NCBI GenBank assembly: GCA_963716735.1
Contig: OY970321.1
Location: 744,001 to 808,000 of the forward strand
Reading direction: 5' to 3'
DNA from: VRUE01 sp963716735
GTDB taxonomy: Bacteria > Actinomycetota > Thermoleophilia > Solirubrobacterales > 70-9
Length of the DNA stretch: 64,000 bases
The position numbers and the translations under genes are program-made. Shown piece after piece: positions 46,604-55,033 of this stretch; positions within the stretch are counted from its first letter, which is position 1; the number at the start of each line of letters is the position of its first letter. The notes under the pieces are model-generated. The model ran no database searches and had not been told where the DNA came from. It saw only the letters and a list, made by a program, of their open reading frames with translations.

Positions 46604-49405
46604 CTAGTTGGCGCTCAATAGCCCGCCGAGCTCAGTCCGCTTTGCCACGTCGAGCTTCTGGTAGACGTGGCGCAGGTGAGTCTCGACCGTCTTCGCCGTG
46701 ACGGTGAGGCTCTGGGCGATCTCGCGATTGGTCATCCCCTCCACGGCGAGGCGGGCGACGCGCAACTCGCTGGGAGTGAGTGACTCGACACCCGTGAAGA
46801 CCGCCTTGCGCGGGCGCGCTCCGGTCGCCGCCAGCTCGGTGCGGGCGCGCTCTTCCAGCGGCACAGCACCGCATCGGTGGGCGAGCTCGAGCGCCTCGCG
46901 AAGCGGCTCACGGGCTTCTTTGCGGAAGTTGGCGCGGCGCAGTGCGGCCCCGTGCTCGACCAGCGCCTCGGCGTGCTGAAGTCGCGCCCGGGTGCCGCCC
47001 AGGATCTCGGTCGCCTCGCCCAGCAGATCGATGCCTTCCGGGCCGCCGGTCACGACACCCTGCTCCCGAAGCGTGATCCCGATGCCCCGCATGCCGCCAG
47101 CCTCGCGCGCCAGCCCGACCGCCTCGGCGGCGACCCGCCGCGCCTCCTCGTCGTTGCCAAGCGCCGCTTCGCAGCGAGCAAGCCCGATCCGCCAGGGGAG
47201 GACCTCGGGATTGGCGAATGGCAGCCAGGGGATCCTCTCGGCCGCGGCGAGAAAGTCGTTCCTCGCCTCCGCGTGGCGCCCAGAGGCTGCTCTCAGTTCG
47301 CCACGGGTGCTGAGCAGAACGGCGCCTGGACAGCCCGCGACGCGCTCCTGTCCGGCCCAGAGCTCGTCGAGCAGTCGCTCGGCCGCAATCCGCTCGCCTC
47401 GGCGCAGCAACACTCGCATGGAAACCGACGACCAAAACGCAAGCGGTGAGACAAACCCAAAGCGACCCACCACGTCGACCGCGATCTCCGAGTCGGCCTG
47501 TGCCTCCCGCAGGTCACCGTCGAGGAGGTGGGCGAGGGCCCGTACCCCATGGCCACCCCCCACGCCCGGCAGGACGCCGCGCCGGCGAGCGCCCTCGATC
47601 GCAAAGTCGTAGAACCCGGCCACCGCTCCACCCCGATCGGCCAACGCCATCGAGACGAGGGCGCCCTGCGGGGGCAACCCTGCCATCGCGTCGGCAAACA
47701 GCGTCTCAGGCTTGGAGATCGCCGACTCCGCGGCTCGGCGCGACTGCTCCAGCGACCCGAACCCGAGCGCGTAGAGGGGCGCCATGCCCTGCAGCACCGT
47801 GCGACCCGGCAGCGTCTCGGGGCTCGGGCTCTGTGGCGGTATGGCTGCCTCCGGGACCCGCTCCAGGCCCCAGACGACCTGGACCAAGAGCCAGCCGCGC
47901 AGCATCAGGCCGAGCTCGCCATCCGGATCTGGAAGCTCCGACAGAGAATCTTCGATCAGGCCGGCAGCCTCCTCGTTGCCGTTGCGCAGACCGAGCGAGC
48001 TCGCAAGCTCGTTCGTGATCGCCGCCCGCAGCTCGACCTCGCCGGTGGCGGCACGCACCGTGCGCAGCACTTCGATCCCCTCCGGGTCGTTTGCCTGGAG
48101 CAGGGCGACCCCCAACTCGCGACTGACCGCCAGCCGCTCGGCCCGCGCCGGAGGCTCACGCAGCGCTCGTCGCAGGTAGCGAACTCCCGCGTCAGCCGCA
48201 CCTCGACCGAGCGCCGCGGCAGCGGCGGAGCACAGCTGCACCACCGCCCACTCGTCGGCGGCGGGTTGGGCGAGCAGCAGATGAGCGGCGACCGTATCCA
48301 CCTCGAGGCCGGCCTCGTGCAGTAGGTGGGCCGCCCGGGCATGCATGGCCGCCCGGCGCGGCTCGGAGATCTCGGTCAGGACCGCGTCCCTGACCAGGGG
48401 GTGGACGAACGCCAGCGAGGGAGCATCCTCGAGCAGGCGGGCGGCGATCAGCCTTTCGCTCGCTTCGGCGACCTCGTCCACCGACAACCCCGCCAGCTCC
48501 GCGACGAGGCGCGAAGCGCCGTTCGGCTCCAGCACCGCCACCGCCCGGGCGACTTCGATCGACTGCTCTCCAAGTCGGGCAAGCCGGGTCCGGATCGAGT
48601 GCGAGACGCCGGCGGCGGCCGCCTGGGTGAGGCAATCGACGCTCTCCTCGCTCGGCTCGAGCTCCGCCCCACGCAACGCCCGGGCGAGCTCGGCCAGGAG
48701 GAAGGGGTTCCCGGCCGTGGCATCGCGGCAGGCCCGGGCGAAGCTCTCGGTCGAGTCGGCTCCAGTCTCTCCGGCGACCAAGGCCGCGGCGGCGCGGGTC
48801 GACAGCGGCGATGGCGCGATCATGCGCTCTGGCGCCTCGCGGCGAAGCTCGTCCAGCAGTTGCTCGTGAAAGCCGGGCTCGCCGCTTCTCACTCCCACGG
48901 CCATCGCCGCGGGCGAGCCGTCGAGGCGCCGGGCGATGTAGGCCAGCGCCTGCAAGGAGGCGAGATCGGCCCATTGGGCATCGTCGACGATCAGCAGCAT
49001 GGGCGCGGTTGCGGACAGGTCGGCCGCGAGCCAGTAGAGGCCGTGCTCGATCGCCCCGCCTTCGGCCGCCCCCGCGCTCGGTTCGAAGACCGGCGCGGCA
49101 AGCGCCGCGCTGCCGCTCAGCAGCTCGGCCCTGCGCGGTCGATCGCGCAGCACCGGCTCGAAAAGCTGGCGCACGACGCCGTAGGGAAAGTCGCGCTCGT
49201 ACTCGCCGCCGCGGGCGCGCAGAACGAGCATCTCGCGGTGCGCCGCCGTTTCCGCCGCGGCTGCGAGCAGCGAGGTCTTGCCCGCACCCGCCTCGCCCTC
49301 GATCACGATCACCCCGCCGCTGCCGGCTTCGGTGGCGTCGAGCAGAAGCTCGATCTTCACGAGCTCCTCGTCCCTCTCCAGAAGTGCCATCGCCGTCGCC
49401 GACAT
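46604..49405 (-). CDS. LuxR-family transcriptional regulator with N-terminal AAA ATPase domain (LAL-type)
   Basis: 933 residues. Walker A EGEAGAGKTSLLAAA at 36-50, Walker B LLIVDDAQWAD near 137, then a long TPR-like helical middle, and a C-terminal LuxR helix-turn-helix (LTPSELRVARLAVEGMTNREIAQSLTVTAKTVETHLRHVYQKLDV). LAL regulators act as ligand-responsive activators, often of nearby catabolic or secondary-metabolite genes. The amidohydrolase gene upstream on the same strand is a candidate target. The stop codon lies 1 base from the IS481-like element; the C-terminus looks complete. Confidence 0.92.
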   Translation of the reverse strand: MSATAMALLERDEELVKIELLLDATEAGSGGVIVIEGEAGAGKTSLLAAAAETAAHREMLVLRARGGEYERDFPYGVVRQLFEPVLRDRPRRAELLSGSAALAAPVFEPSAGAAEGGAIEHGLYWLAADLSATAPMLLIVDDAQWADLASLQALAYIARRLDGSPAAMAVGVRSGEPGFHEQLLDELRREAPERMIAPSPLSTRAAAALVAGETGADSTESFARACRDATAGNPFLLAELARALRGAELEPSEESVDCLTQAAAAGVSHSIRTRLARLGEQSIEVARAVAVLEPNGASRLVAELAGLSVDEVAEASERLIAARLLEDAPSLAFVHPLVRDAVLTEISEPRRAAMHARAAHLLHEAGLEVDTVAAHLLLAQPAADEWAVVQLCSAAAAALGRGAADAGVRYLRRALREPPARAERLAVSRELGVALLQANDPEGIEVLRTVRAATGEVELRAAITNELASSLGLRNGNEEAAGLIEDSLSELPDPDGELGLMLRGWLLVQVVWGLERVPEAAIPPQSPSPETLPGRTVLQGMAPLYALGFGSLEQSRRAAESAISKPETLFADAMAGLPPQGALVSMALADRGGAVAGFYDFAIEGARRRGVLPGVGGGHGVRALAHLLDGDLREAQADSEIAVDVVGRFGFVSPLAFWSSVSMRVLLRRGERIAAERLLDELWAGQERVAGCPGAVLLSTRGELRAASGRHAEARNDFLAAAERIPWLPFANPEVLPWRIGLARCEAALGNDEEARRVAAEAVGLAREAGGMRGIGITLREQGVVTGGPEGIDLLGEATEILGGTRARLQHAEALVEHGAALRRANFRKEAREPLREALELAHRCGAVPLEERARTELAATGARPRKAVFTGVESLTPSELRVARLAVEGMTNREIAQSLTVTAKTVETHLRHVYQKLDVAKRTELGGLLSAN

Positions 49406-49442
49406 GCTCAGTCGGCACCGATCGTACGCGCCACAACCGGCT

Positions 49443-50534
49443 TCAGCCAGACATCGCGGGGCGGGCGACTCCGGGCGTCACGACCAGCGTCAGTGCCATC
49501 GCCGTCGCCCATGGAGCCTCGGGGGTGCCCGCGAGGGCCTGCTCGATCAGGTCGGCGATCTCACTGCTCGCGCCGGCTCCTTCCGCCGGTCCGTCCTCGT
49601 CGATGGCTACCCGGGCGAGCTCCAGCATCCGGCTCGGATCGCCACCGCCAAGCATCGCGCCGCCGCCCGCCGCGAGCAGAATCGCGAGGCGGGCGGCACC
49701 CGCCGGGACGACCATGCAGGACGGTCCGGGAACGGGTCCGGCGTCGATCGGCGCCTCCCCCGCGAGCAGAGCCTCCGCCTGGCCGCCGAAGACCAGCCGC
49801 ATGGCGTCCTCGGAGAGCCCGGCGAAGCGGGCGCAGCGCAGCGCGATGGCCAGCACGAGCTCGAGGTCCATATAGGGCTCGTCGCTGCCGAAGAGGATCT
49901 GACCGGGTGGTACGGCGGTGAATAGGGCGATCAGGTCACTTGGGTTCCACCAGGAGGTATCGAAGAAGACATTCGGGTGCTCGGCGGCAACCGGGCCGAG
50001 CCAGGCCAGATCGGAGACCCCCGCGTGGGCGAGGATCAGCGGGCAGGGGCGATGGCGGTCGGCCAGCTCGACGATCGCCGTGCCCAGGGAACCGACGCCT
50101 GCGCCGGCGTGGATCAGAACCGGCGCGCGCGCCTCCGCGGCCACCCCGACGATCGCATCGACGCTCGGGTGCTCGAGCCTGAAGTCCTCGGCACGCGGGT
50201 GCAGCTTGAATCCCATGGCGCCGGTGGCGAGGGCGGCCTCGGCATCGGCCGCTGCGCTGACCCGCGGATCGAGGCGAGCGAAGGGAACGAGAGTGCCCTC
50301 GTGACGCACGCACTCCTCGACCACCCGACGGTTCTCCCTCTCGTACCCACCGGTGACGCAGAGAGGGAAGATCACCGAGCGGCCATCGATCGCCGCGAGC
50401 GCCTCGACGTGCTCCTCGGCGCTCCGCGCGGCGCCGTCGATGTCCGTGCCGGTGTGTGCATGGACGTCGAAGGGGGCGATGCCAAGGCTTCCCAGGCCCT
50501 GCAGCTCGTCCGCGACGATCGCGCTCAGGGTCAC
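49443..50534 (-). CDS. Amidohydrolase-2-like metal-dependent hydrolase
   Basis: 363 residues from GTG at 50534, overlapping the preceding small ORF as GTGA. APFDVHAHTGTD (HxH metal pair), GFKLHP, VLIHAGAG, LILAHAGVSD and ILFGSDEPYMDLELV follow the TIM-barrel amidohydrolase-2 pattern (ACMSD/decarboxylase-like members included). The last 90 residues after FGGQAEALLAG are an extra segment with no recognised domain. Substrate unknown. Its link to the LAL regulator downstream is by position only. Confidence 0.85.
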   Translation of the reverse strand: MTLSAIVADELQGLGSLGIAPFDVHAHTGTDIDGAARSAEEHVEALAAIDGRSVIFPLCVTGGYERENRRVVEECVRHEGTLVPFARLDPRVSAAADAEAALATGAMGFKLHPRAEDFRLEHPSVDAIVGVAAEARAPVLIHAGAGVGSLGTAIVELADRHRPCPLILAHAGVSDLAWLGPVAAEHPNVFFDTSWWNPSDLIALFTAVPPGQILFGSDEPYMDLELVLAIALRCARFAGLSEDAMRLVFGGQAEALLAGEAPIDAGPVPGPSCMVVPAGAARLAILLAAGGGAMLGGGDPSRMLELARVAIDEDGPAEGAGASSEIADLIEQALAGTPEAPWATAMALTLVVTPGVARPAMSG

Positions 50535-50719
50535 GAGCGGCGGCCCGCGACTCGGCCCGCTCCGCGGGCATCGTCGCCGACAAGCTCCTGCCGGACCCAT
50601 TCGTCGAAGCCGGGAGGACAGAGCAGAGCCATCTGCGAGGCGATCGAGAGCGCCCCCGCCAGCTCCATACCGGCACCGCGATACCTATGACGCCTTCTCT
50701 TGCTGCGTGAGATCTTCAT
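50531..50719 (-). CDS. Small protein coupled to the amidohydrolase gene
   Basis: 62 residues from ATG at 50719, or 45 from ATG at 50668. GAGMELAGALSIASQMALLC then PPGFDEWVRQELVGDD. Third codon positions are nearly all G or C, and its TGA overlaps the GTG of the amidohydrolase, which supports real translation. No homolog recognised; it may be a regulatory or accessory subunit. Confidence 0.45.
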   Translation of the reverse strand: MKISRSKRRRHRYRGAGMELAGALSIASQMALLCPPGFDEWVRQELVGDDARGAGRVAGRRS

Positions 50720-50799
50720 GCGAGCGATGGTCCCTCGCGAGGGGGTCCGTTCGCATCAGGGACCGACCCTGAACTTTCGATCGGGCGCTCTGCAGCGCC

Positions 50800-52119
50800 T
50801 CAGGGGTGCAGCTCGAACTCGTGCTCGCCGACGCGAACGTCATTGCCCGGCTCGAAGCCGGCGGCTTTCAACGCGGCGACGACGCCGATCTCCCTGAGAC
50901 GCTGCTCGAGATAGGCAAGCGCCTCTTCGTTTTTGAGATCGTGGCGCTCGAAGAGCAGCTCGACCCCGCGGCCGACGATCCGAAACGCCCCCTCGTCCTC
51001 GCGCTCGATCGAGTAGCCACCCTCCCCGACCGGGCGGTAGACCCGGTACTCGGCCTCAAATTCAGCCGCGCCACCCGCGCCTCCGTCGCCCGATGCGGCC
51101 TGCCGTCCATCCCGACCCGGGGCGGCGGGTTCCTCGGGTAGCTCGGTGAGCACGCGACCGCGCAGGTCTTCGAGACCCTCGCCGGTCGCCGCCGACACAG
51201 CCAGCACGCCCCGCGCACGATCGCCGAGCTGCCGGCTCCATTCGGCAACGGCCTCCTCCACCTGCGCGGGCGGCAGGAGATCGCGCTTGGAGAGCACGAC
51301 GAGCTCGGGCAGCGACTCGAGCCCCGCCCCGTAGGCGACAAGCTCAGCTCGTACCGCTTCGTAGTTCGACCGCGGTTCGCCCTCGGCGGGGGCCAGATCG
51401 ACCAGATGAACCAGCATCGAGCAGCGCTCGACGTGGGCGAGAAACTCATGGCCCAGCCCCGCTCCCTCCGCCGCGCCTTCGATCAGGCCCGGGATGTCCG
51501 CCACCACCGCCTGTCGGTCCTCCCCTTCGATCGTCCCCAGGACCGGCGAGAGGGTCGTGAACGGGTAATCGCCGACCTTCGGCTCCGCCCGCGTCAACCG
51601 CGCCAGCAGCGAGGACTTGCCGGCGTTGGGCAGGCCGACCAACCCGACGTCGGCCAGGAGCTTCAGCCGAACTTCGATCCAGCCCTCTTCCCCAGAGGTG
51701 CCCTTCTCGGCAAACCTGGGGGCCTGGCGGACAGAGGTGGAGAAGCGCTTGTTGCCATGCCCCCCACGCCCGCCGTGGGCAACCGTCGCCCTTTGCCCGG
51801 CTTCGACGAGATCGACCCGACTCCCGTCCACCGCTTCAGCCTGAGTCCCAGCCGGAACATGGATCTCCAACTCCTCCCCCCGAGCCCCGTGCCGGTTGGA
51901 CCCTTCGCCACCCTTCCCACGCCCGGCCCGAAAGTGCTTGCTCCCCCGCAAGGCACCTAGATCACGCCGTGACTGATCACAGACGAGCACGACATCGCCA
52001 CCGTGCCCCCCATCCCCGCCATCGGGACCGCCCCTGGGGACATGGGCCTCTCTCCGAAAGCTCACGCAGCCATTCCCGCCGGCACCGCCTTCAACCCAGA
52101 TTTTTGCCTTGTCGTACAC
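50800..52119 (-). CDS. obgE: GTPase ObgE/CgtA
   Basis: 439 residues from GTG at 52119. The Gly-rich Obg fold (1-158, GGAGGNGCVSFRREAHVPRG, GGDGGHGGDVVLV) precedes the G domain (GLPNAGKSSLLARL, DIPGLIEGA, SKRDLL) and a C-terminal OCT domain (VYRPVGEGGYSIEREDEGAFRIVGRGVELLF), the arrangement of Gram-positive Obg proteins. Acts in 50S assembly and stress response. Classic neighbour of rplU-rpmA, but here separated by 450 bases of non-coding DNA. Confidence 0.97.
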   Translation of the reverse strand: MYDKAKIWVEGGAGGNGCVSFRREAHVPRGGPDGGDGGHGGDVVLVCDQSRRDLGALRGSKHFRAGRGKGGEGSNRHGARGEELEIHVPAGTQAEAVDGSRVDLVEAGQRATVAHGGRGGHGNKRFSTSVRQAPRFAEKGTSGEEGWIEVRLKLLADVGLVGLPNAGKSSLLARLTRAEPKVGDYPFTTLSPVLGTIEGEDRQAVVADIPGLIEGAAEGAGLGHEFLAHVERCSMLVHLVDLAPAEGEPRSNYEAVRAELVAYGAGLESLPELVVLSKRDLLPPAQVEEAVAEWSRQLGDRARGVLAVSAATGEGLEDLRGRVLTELPEEPAAPGRDGRQAASGDGGAGGAAEFEAEYRVYRPVGEGGYSIEREDEGAFRIVGRGVELLFERHDLKNEEALAYLEQRLREIGVVAALKAAGFEPGNDVRVGEHEFELHP

Positions 52120-52240
52120 GTGAATGCAGCGTAATCGTCCCGGAGACCAAAATCTTCAATCACAGAACTGTCATTTCTGGCCGAGGCAGCCCCCAGGCAC
52201 GAATTCAGCCAATACATTCCGAATGCCGCTGTATGCGGCA

Positions 52241-52397
52241 CGCGCCGGCCGCCGGACGCGGGCCCTACCTTCACGAAATGGGGTTGGCGGGTTCGACTCC
52301 CGCTCGGCGCGTTATCATCACCAGCACGTGAAGGTGGGGCCGTTAGTTCGACGGCAACCCCATTAGAAGAGGGCGGCTTAGGCCGCCCTCTTTCTTT
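52241..52397 (+). ncRNA. Candidate structured RNA with T-arm-like hairpin, pseudoknot and terminator
   Basis: In the 450-bp gap between rpmA and obgE. On the plus strand: GCGGG-TTCGACT-CCCGC (52287-52303) is an exact tRNA T-arm look-alike; CGCGCCG (52241-52247) pairs with CGGCGCG (52305-52311) like an acceptor stem 71 bases apart. GGCCCTACCTTCACG (52261-52275) pairs at 14 of 15 with 52327-52341, and AATGGGGTTG (52277-52286) pairs fully with 52355-52364, crossing the former: a pseudoknot. It ends at a strong terminator. No anticodon arm fits, so it is not a standard tRNA. No known RNA family was recognised. Confidence 0.45.
52368..52397 (+). terminator. Intrinsic terminator (plus strand)
   Basis: AGAGGGCGGC-TTAG-GCCGCCCTCT followed by TTCTTT: a perfect 10-bp stem, four-base loop, then a T-rich tail on the plus strand. 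On the minus strand the tail is weaker (TCTAAT). It fits the end of a plus-strand RNA from this otherwise geneless stretch. Confidence 0.75.
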
Positions 52398-52446
52398 GGG
52401 CCTGACCTTTCCAGCTTCCGCACGTGAGGTCTGCGGCGTTTCGTGA

Positions 52447-52564
52447 GGAGGGGCGGGGTGCCCCTCTGGCGCAGCGGCGTCCACTTTTCGCCCGACAACA
52501 ATCTCGGACGGCCGCAAGCTGCAAGGCGAAAACCCAGCAAGCCAGAGGGGCACCCCGCCCCTCC
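52447..52564. repeat. Palindromic element P9 (core family 3, inverted)
   Basis: Perfect 24-bp arms at 52447-52470 and 52541-52564 (GGAGGGGCGGGGTGCCCCTC plus TGGC, and complement). Core GCAGCGGCGTCCACTTTTCGCC...GGCGAAAACCCAGCAAG aligns with P8 directly and with P6/P7 inverted. It begins 6 bases after the rpmA stop. Its minus-strand translation (CPSGLLGF...) resembles the P8-encoded loop. Confidence 0.93.
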
Positions 52565-52570
52565 CAAGCT

Positions 52571-52825
52571 CTACGAGTCAGCCAGAACCGAGATCGTGCG
52601 GCCCTTGCGCGACGGTTTGAACTCCACCGTCCCGGCCTGCGTCGCAAAGATCGTGTGGTCGCGGCCGAGGCCGACGCCGTCGCCGGGCCAGAACCGGGTG
52701 CCGCGCTGGCGCACGATGATCTCGCCGCCGCTGACCTTCTGGCCCGCGAAGACCTTGACCCCGAGCATCTTGGGGTTGGATTCGCGACCGTTGCGGCTTG
52801 AGCCAAGACCTTTCTTATGAGCCAT
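52571..52825 (-). CDS. rpmA: 50S ribosomal protein L27
   Basis: 84 residues from ATG at 52825. AHKKGLGSSRNGRESNPKMLGVKVFAGQKVSGGEIIVRQRGTRFWPG is standard L27, with the short N-terminal tail that reaches the peptidyl-transferase centre. No cleaved leader is seen. Overlaps the rplU end by 11 bases. Confidence 0.98.
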   Translation of the reverse strand: MAHKKGLGSSRNGRESNPKMLGVKVFAGQKVSGGEIIVRQRGTRFWPGDGVGLGRDHTIFATQAGTVEFKPSRKGRTISVLADS

Positions 52826-53219
52826 CGTCGTCCTTTTTAGCAGCGGCTTTGGGTTTGGCCGGTTTTTCCTCTTTGGGCTCGGCTTTTTTGGCCGGCGCTT
52901 TGCGAGCACCAATTTTGAGCTCGGTCACCTCGAGCCGGGTCAGCTCGGAGCGGTGGCCGGCGCGGCGGCGGTAGCCCTTCTTCGGCTTGTATTTGAAGAC
53001 TTTGATCTTCGGGCCGCGCAGATGCTCGGCAACCGTCGCCTCGACTTTGACCTTCTCCAGCTCTTTCGGCTCGGCGACGATCTCCTTGTCGCGAAACAGC
53101 ACGGGCCGGAGGGCGACCACGTCGCCCTCACTGGCATTCAACCGGTCGACGAGCAGCGAGCTGCCCTTCTCGACCTTGTACTGCTTGCCACCGCTCTCTA
53201 TGACTGCGTACGTGCTCAT
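52815..53219 (-). CDS. rplU: 50S ribosomal protein L21
   Basis: 134 residues from ATG at 53219 (ATGA overlap with the RNase gene). YAVIESGGKQYKVEKGSSLLVDRL and KIKVFKYKPKKGYRRRAGHRSELTRLEV are typical. The C-terminal tail (after about residue 105) is a lysine/alanine/proline-rich extension (KAPAKKAEPKEEKPAKPKAA), longer than the usual 103-residue protein. Confidence 0.97.
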   Translation of the reverse strand: MSTYAVIESGGKQYKVEKGSSLLVDRLNASEGDVVALRPVLFRDKEIVAEPKELEKVKVEATVAEHLRGPKIKVFKYKPKKGYRRRAGHRSELTRLEVTELKIGARKAPAKKAEPKEEKPAKPKAAAKKDDDGS

Positions 53220-54979
53220 CTGGCGGCGGCGGATTCTAGAGCGTCTGACTCCGAGCCGTTGCTCGCCGGGTCGCCGAGCAGCGAAGCGACCGCAGCGGCA
53301 CGCTCGACCTGCTCGATCCGGACCAGCTTGCGCTTGCCGACGAAACGCCCGCCGCCGCTGACGCTGACGATGTAGGAATCGATCCGCGCGACGGCGTCGT
53401 CGACGTTGTACATGTGCGGCTCGGCGATTGTCACCATGACCTCCTCGCCGACCTTGAACGGCAGCGCCCGCTCCTCGATCTTGGCTCTGCTGCCGGCTTC
53501 GACCAGCTCGAAGGTGTCGATCGCCAGTGCGTCGCCGCCCTCGAAGTGGAACTGCTTGCCGGTTTCCTCCTCGAGCTCGGCCAGACCGCTGTCGGGCTCG
53601 ATCAGCTCCGCCGCGACCTTCGGGTTGACCCGCAGGAGGAAGGCCTCGGCACCGGCGTCGTCCGCGGCCATCTCGCGCATCTGCCGCAACCCCTCCAGCG
53701 CGACCGTCTCGGCGGAGAGGACGACTCCCTCCCCGTGGCAGGTCGGGCACGGCGCGGTGAGGATCTCGCGCACGCCGTCGGTGATGTTCTGCCGGGTCAT
53801 CTCGACCAGGCCCAGCGGTGAGACCTCGACCACGTAGCTCTTCGACTTGTCGGCGTCGAGCGCTTTGCGCAGCGTTTTCAACACTTTGTCGCGGTTTTTT
53901 GCCCGCGCCATGTCGATGAAGTCGATGACGATGATGCCGCCGATGTCGCGCAGCCGCAGCTGCCGCACCGCCTCATCGGCCGCCTCGGTGTTGACTTTGG
54001 TGATCGTCTCCTCGAGGCCGCCTTTGCCGCGGCCGGTGAAGCTGCCGCTGTTGACGTCGATCACGGTCAGCGCCTCGGTGTAGTCGATGATCAGGTAGCC
54101 GCCCGAGGGCAGGTCGACCCGGCGCACCAGAGTCGACTCGATCTCCTTGTCGATGCCCCATTTCTCCAGCAGCGGCTTGCTGTCCTCGTAGAGCTCGACT
54201 TTGTCGACAAGCTCCGGCGCGGTGCGCTGGAAGAAGCCGGTTACCCGTTCGAGCTGCTTGGGCGAGTCGATCACCGCTCTTTCGAAGTCACTCAGGAACA
54301 CGTCGCGCAGCACCCGCACCGGCAGGTCCGCCTCCTGGAAGATCAGACCCAGGCCCTTGGTTTTCTCGGCCCGCCGCTCGAGCACGTCATAGAGCTTGTG
54401 CAGGTAGCCGACCTCGCGGACGAAGTCGGATTTTTTGGCCCCATGGGCCGCGGTGCGCACGATCAACCCACCCGGTCCTTTGTAGGTGCGGTCGACCATC
54501 TTGCGCAGGCGGTCGCGCTCGGATTCGGAGAGCCGCCGGCTGACGCCGACGCCGGTCCCCTGCGGTGCGTAGACGAGGTAGCGGCCGGCGATCGAGAGGT
54601 TCATCGAGAGCCTGGCGCCCTTCGACTTGAGCGGGTCCTTGACGACCTGCACGAGGATCTCCTGCCCCGATTTGATCAGCTCGCTGATCTTGCGGCCGCT
54701 GCCGCGGCCCCGCCGCGGCGCCTGCTCGCCGTTGGGCATGACGATCTCGTCGACGTGGAGGAAGCCGTTGCGCTCGAGGCCGATGTCGACGAAGGCGGCC
54801 TCCATCCCGGGAAGGACGTTGTCGACCTTCCCCTTGTAGATGTTGCCGACGATCGATCGCCGGCCGCGGCGCTCTATGTAGAGCTCCGCTACGTCACGTT
54901 TGCCGCCTTTGGTCTTCGACTCGAGGACGGCGACACGGGTCTCGCCGCGATCGGCGGACACCAGGATGGTTTTTTTCAT
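53216..54979 (-). CDS. Ribonuclease G/E family endoribonuclease
   Basis: 587 residues. S1 domain (SIVGNIYKGKVDNVLPGMEAAFVDIGLERNGFLH), RNase H-like and DNase I-like core with GGYLIIDYTEALTVIDVNSGSFTG (metal Asp residues), and a Zn-link CPTCHGEG. A TRAM-like segment (PFKVGEEVMVTIAEPHMYNVDDAVARIDSYIVSVSGGGRFVG) forms the C-terminus. No long disordered scaffold, so it is closer to RNase G in size. rRNA processing and mRNA decay. Directly upstream of, and coupled to, rplU. Confidence 0.94.
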   Translation of the reverse strand: MKKTILVSADRGETRVAVLESKTKGGKRDVAELYIERRGRRSIVGNIYKGKVDNVLPGMEAAFVDIGLERNGFLHVDEIVMPNGEQAPRRGRGSGRKISELIKSGQEILVQVVKDPLKSKGARLSMNLSIAGRYLVYAPQGTGVGVSRRLSESERDRLRKMVDRTYKGPGGLIVRTAAHGAKKSDFVREVGYLHKLYDVLERRAEKTKGLGLIFQEADLPVRVLRDVFLSDFERAVIDSPKQLERVTGFFQRTAPELVDKVELYEDSKPLLEKWGIDKEIESTLVRRVDLPSGGYLIIDYTEALTVIDVNSGSFTGRGKGGLEETITKVNTEAADEAVRQLRLRDIGGIIVIDFIDMARAKNRDKVLKTLRKALDADKSKSYVVEVSPLGLVEMTRQNITDGVREILTAPCPTCHGEGVVLSAETVALEGLRQMREMAADDAGAEAFLLRVNPKVAAELIEPDSGLAELEEETGKQFHFEGGDALAIDTFELVEAGSRAKIEERALPFKVGEEVMVTIAEPHMYNVDDAVARIDSYIVSVSGGGRFVGKRKLVRIEQVERAAAVASLLGDPASNGSESDALESAAAR

Positions 54980-55033
54980 TTGTTTGTCAGCTCAGTTCGG
55001 ATAGGTACGCATGGCCAGGTCCCCTTCAAGGGT

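Noticed and set aside
50720..50799. Possible further palindromic element downstream of obgE
   Set aside because: Only a 7-bp GGTCCCT/AGGGACC pair and an imperfect short stem; no family core.
52241..52311. tRNA-Sec or other tRNA
   Set aside because: The acceptor- and T-like parts fit and TTCACG contains UCA, but there is no 5-bp anticodon stem, no long variable arm and no CCA. No selenocysteine genes are nearby.
52241..52397. tmRNA (ssrA)
   Set aside because: A TTCGACGG motif and pseudoknot recall tmRNA, but there is no tag-peptide ORF ending in Ala-Leu-Ala-Ala and the 5' and 3' ends do not pair.
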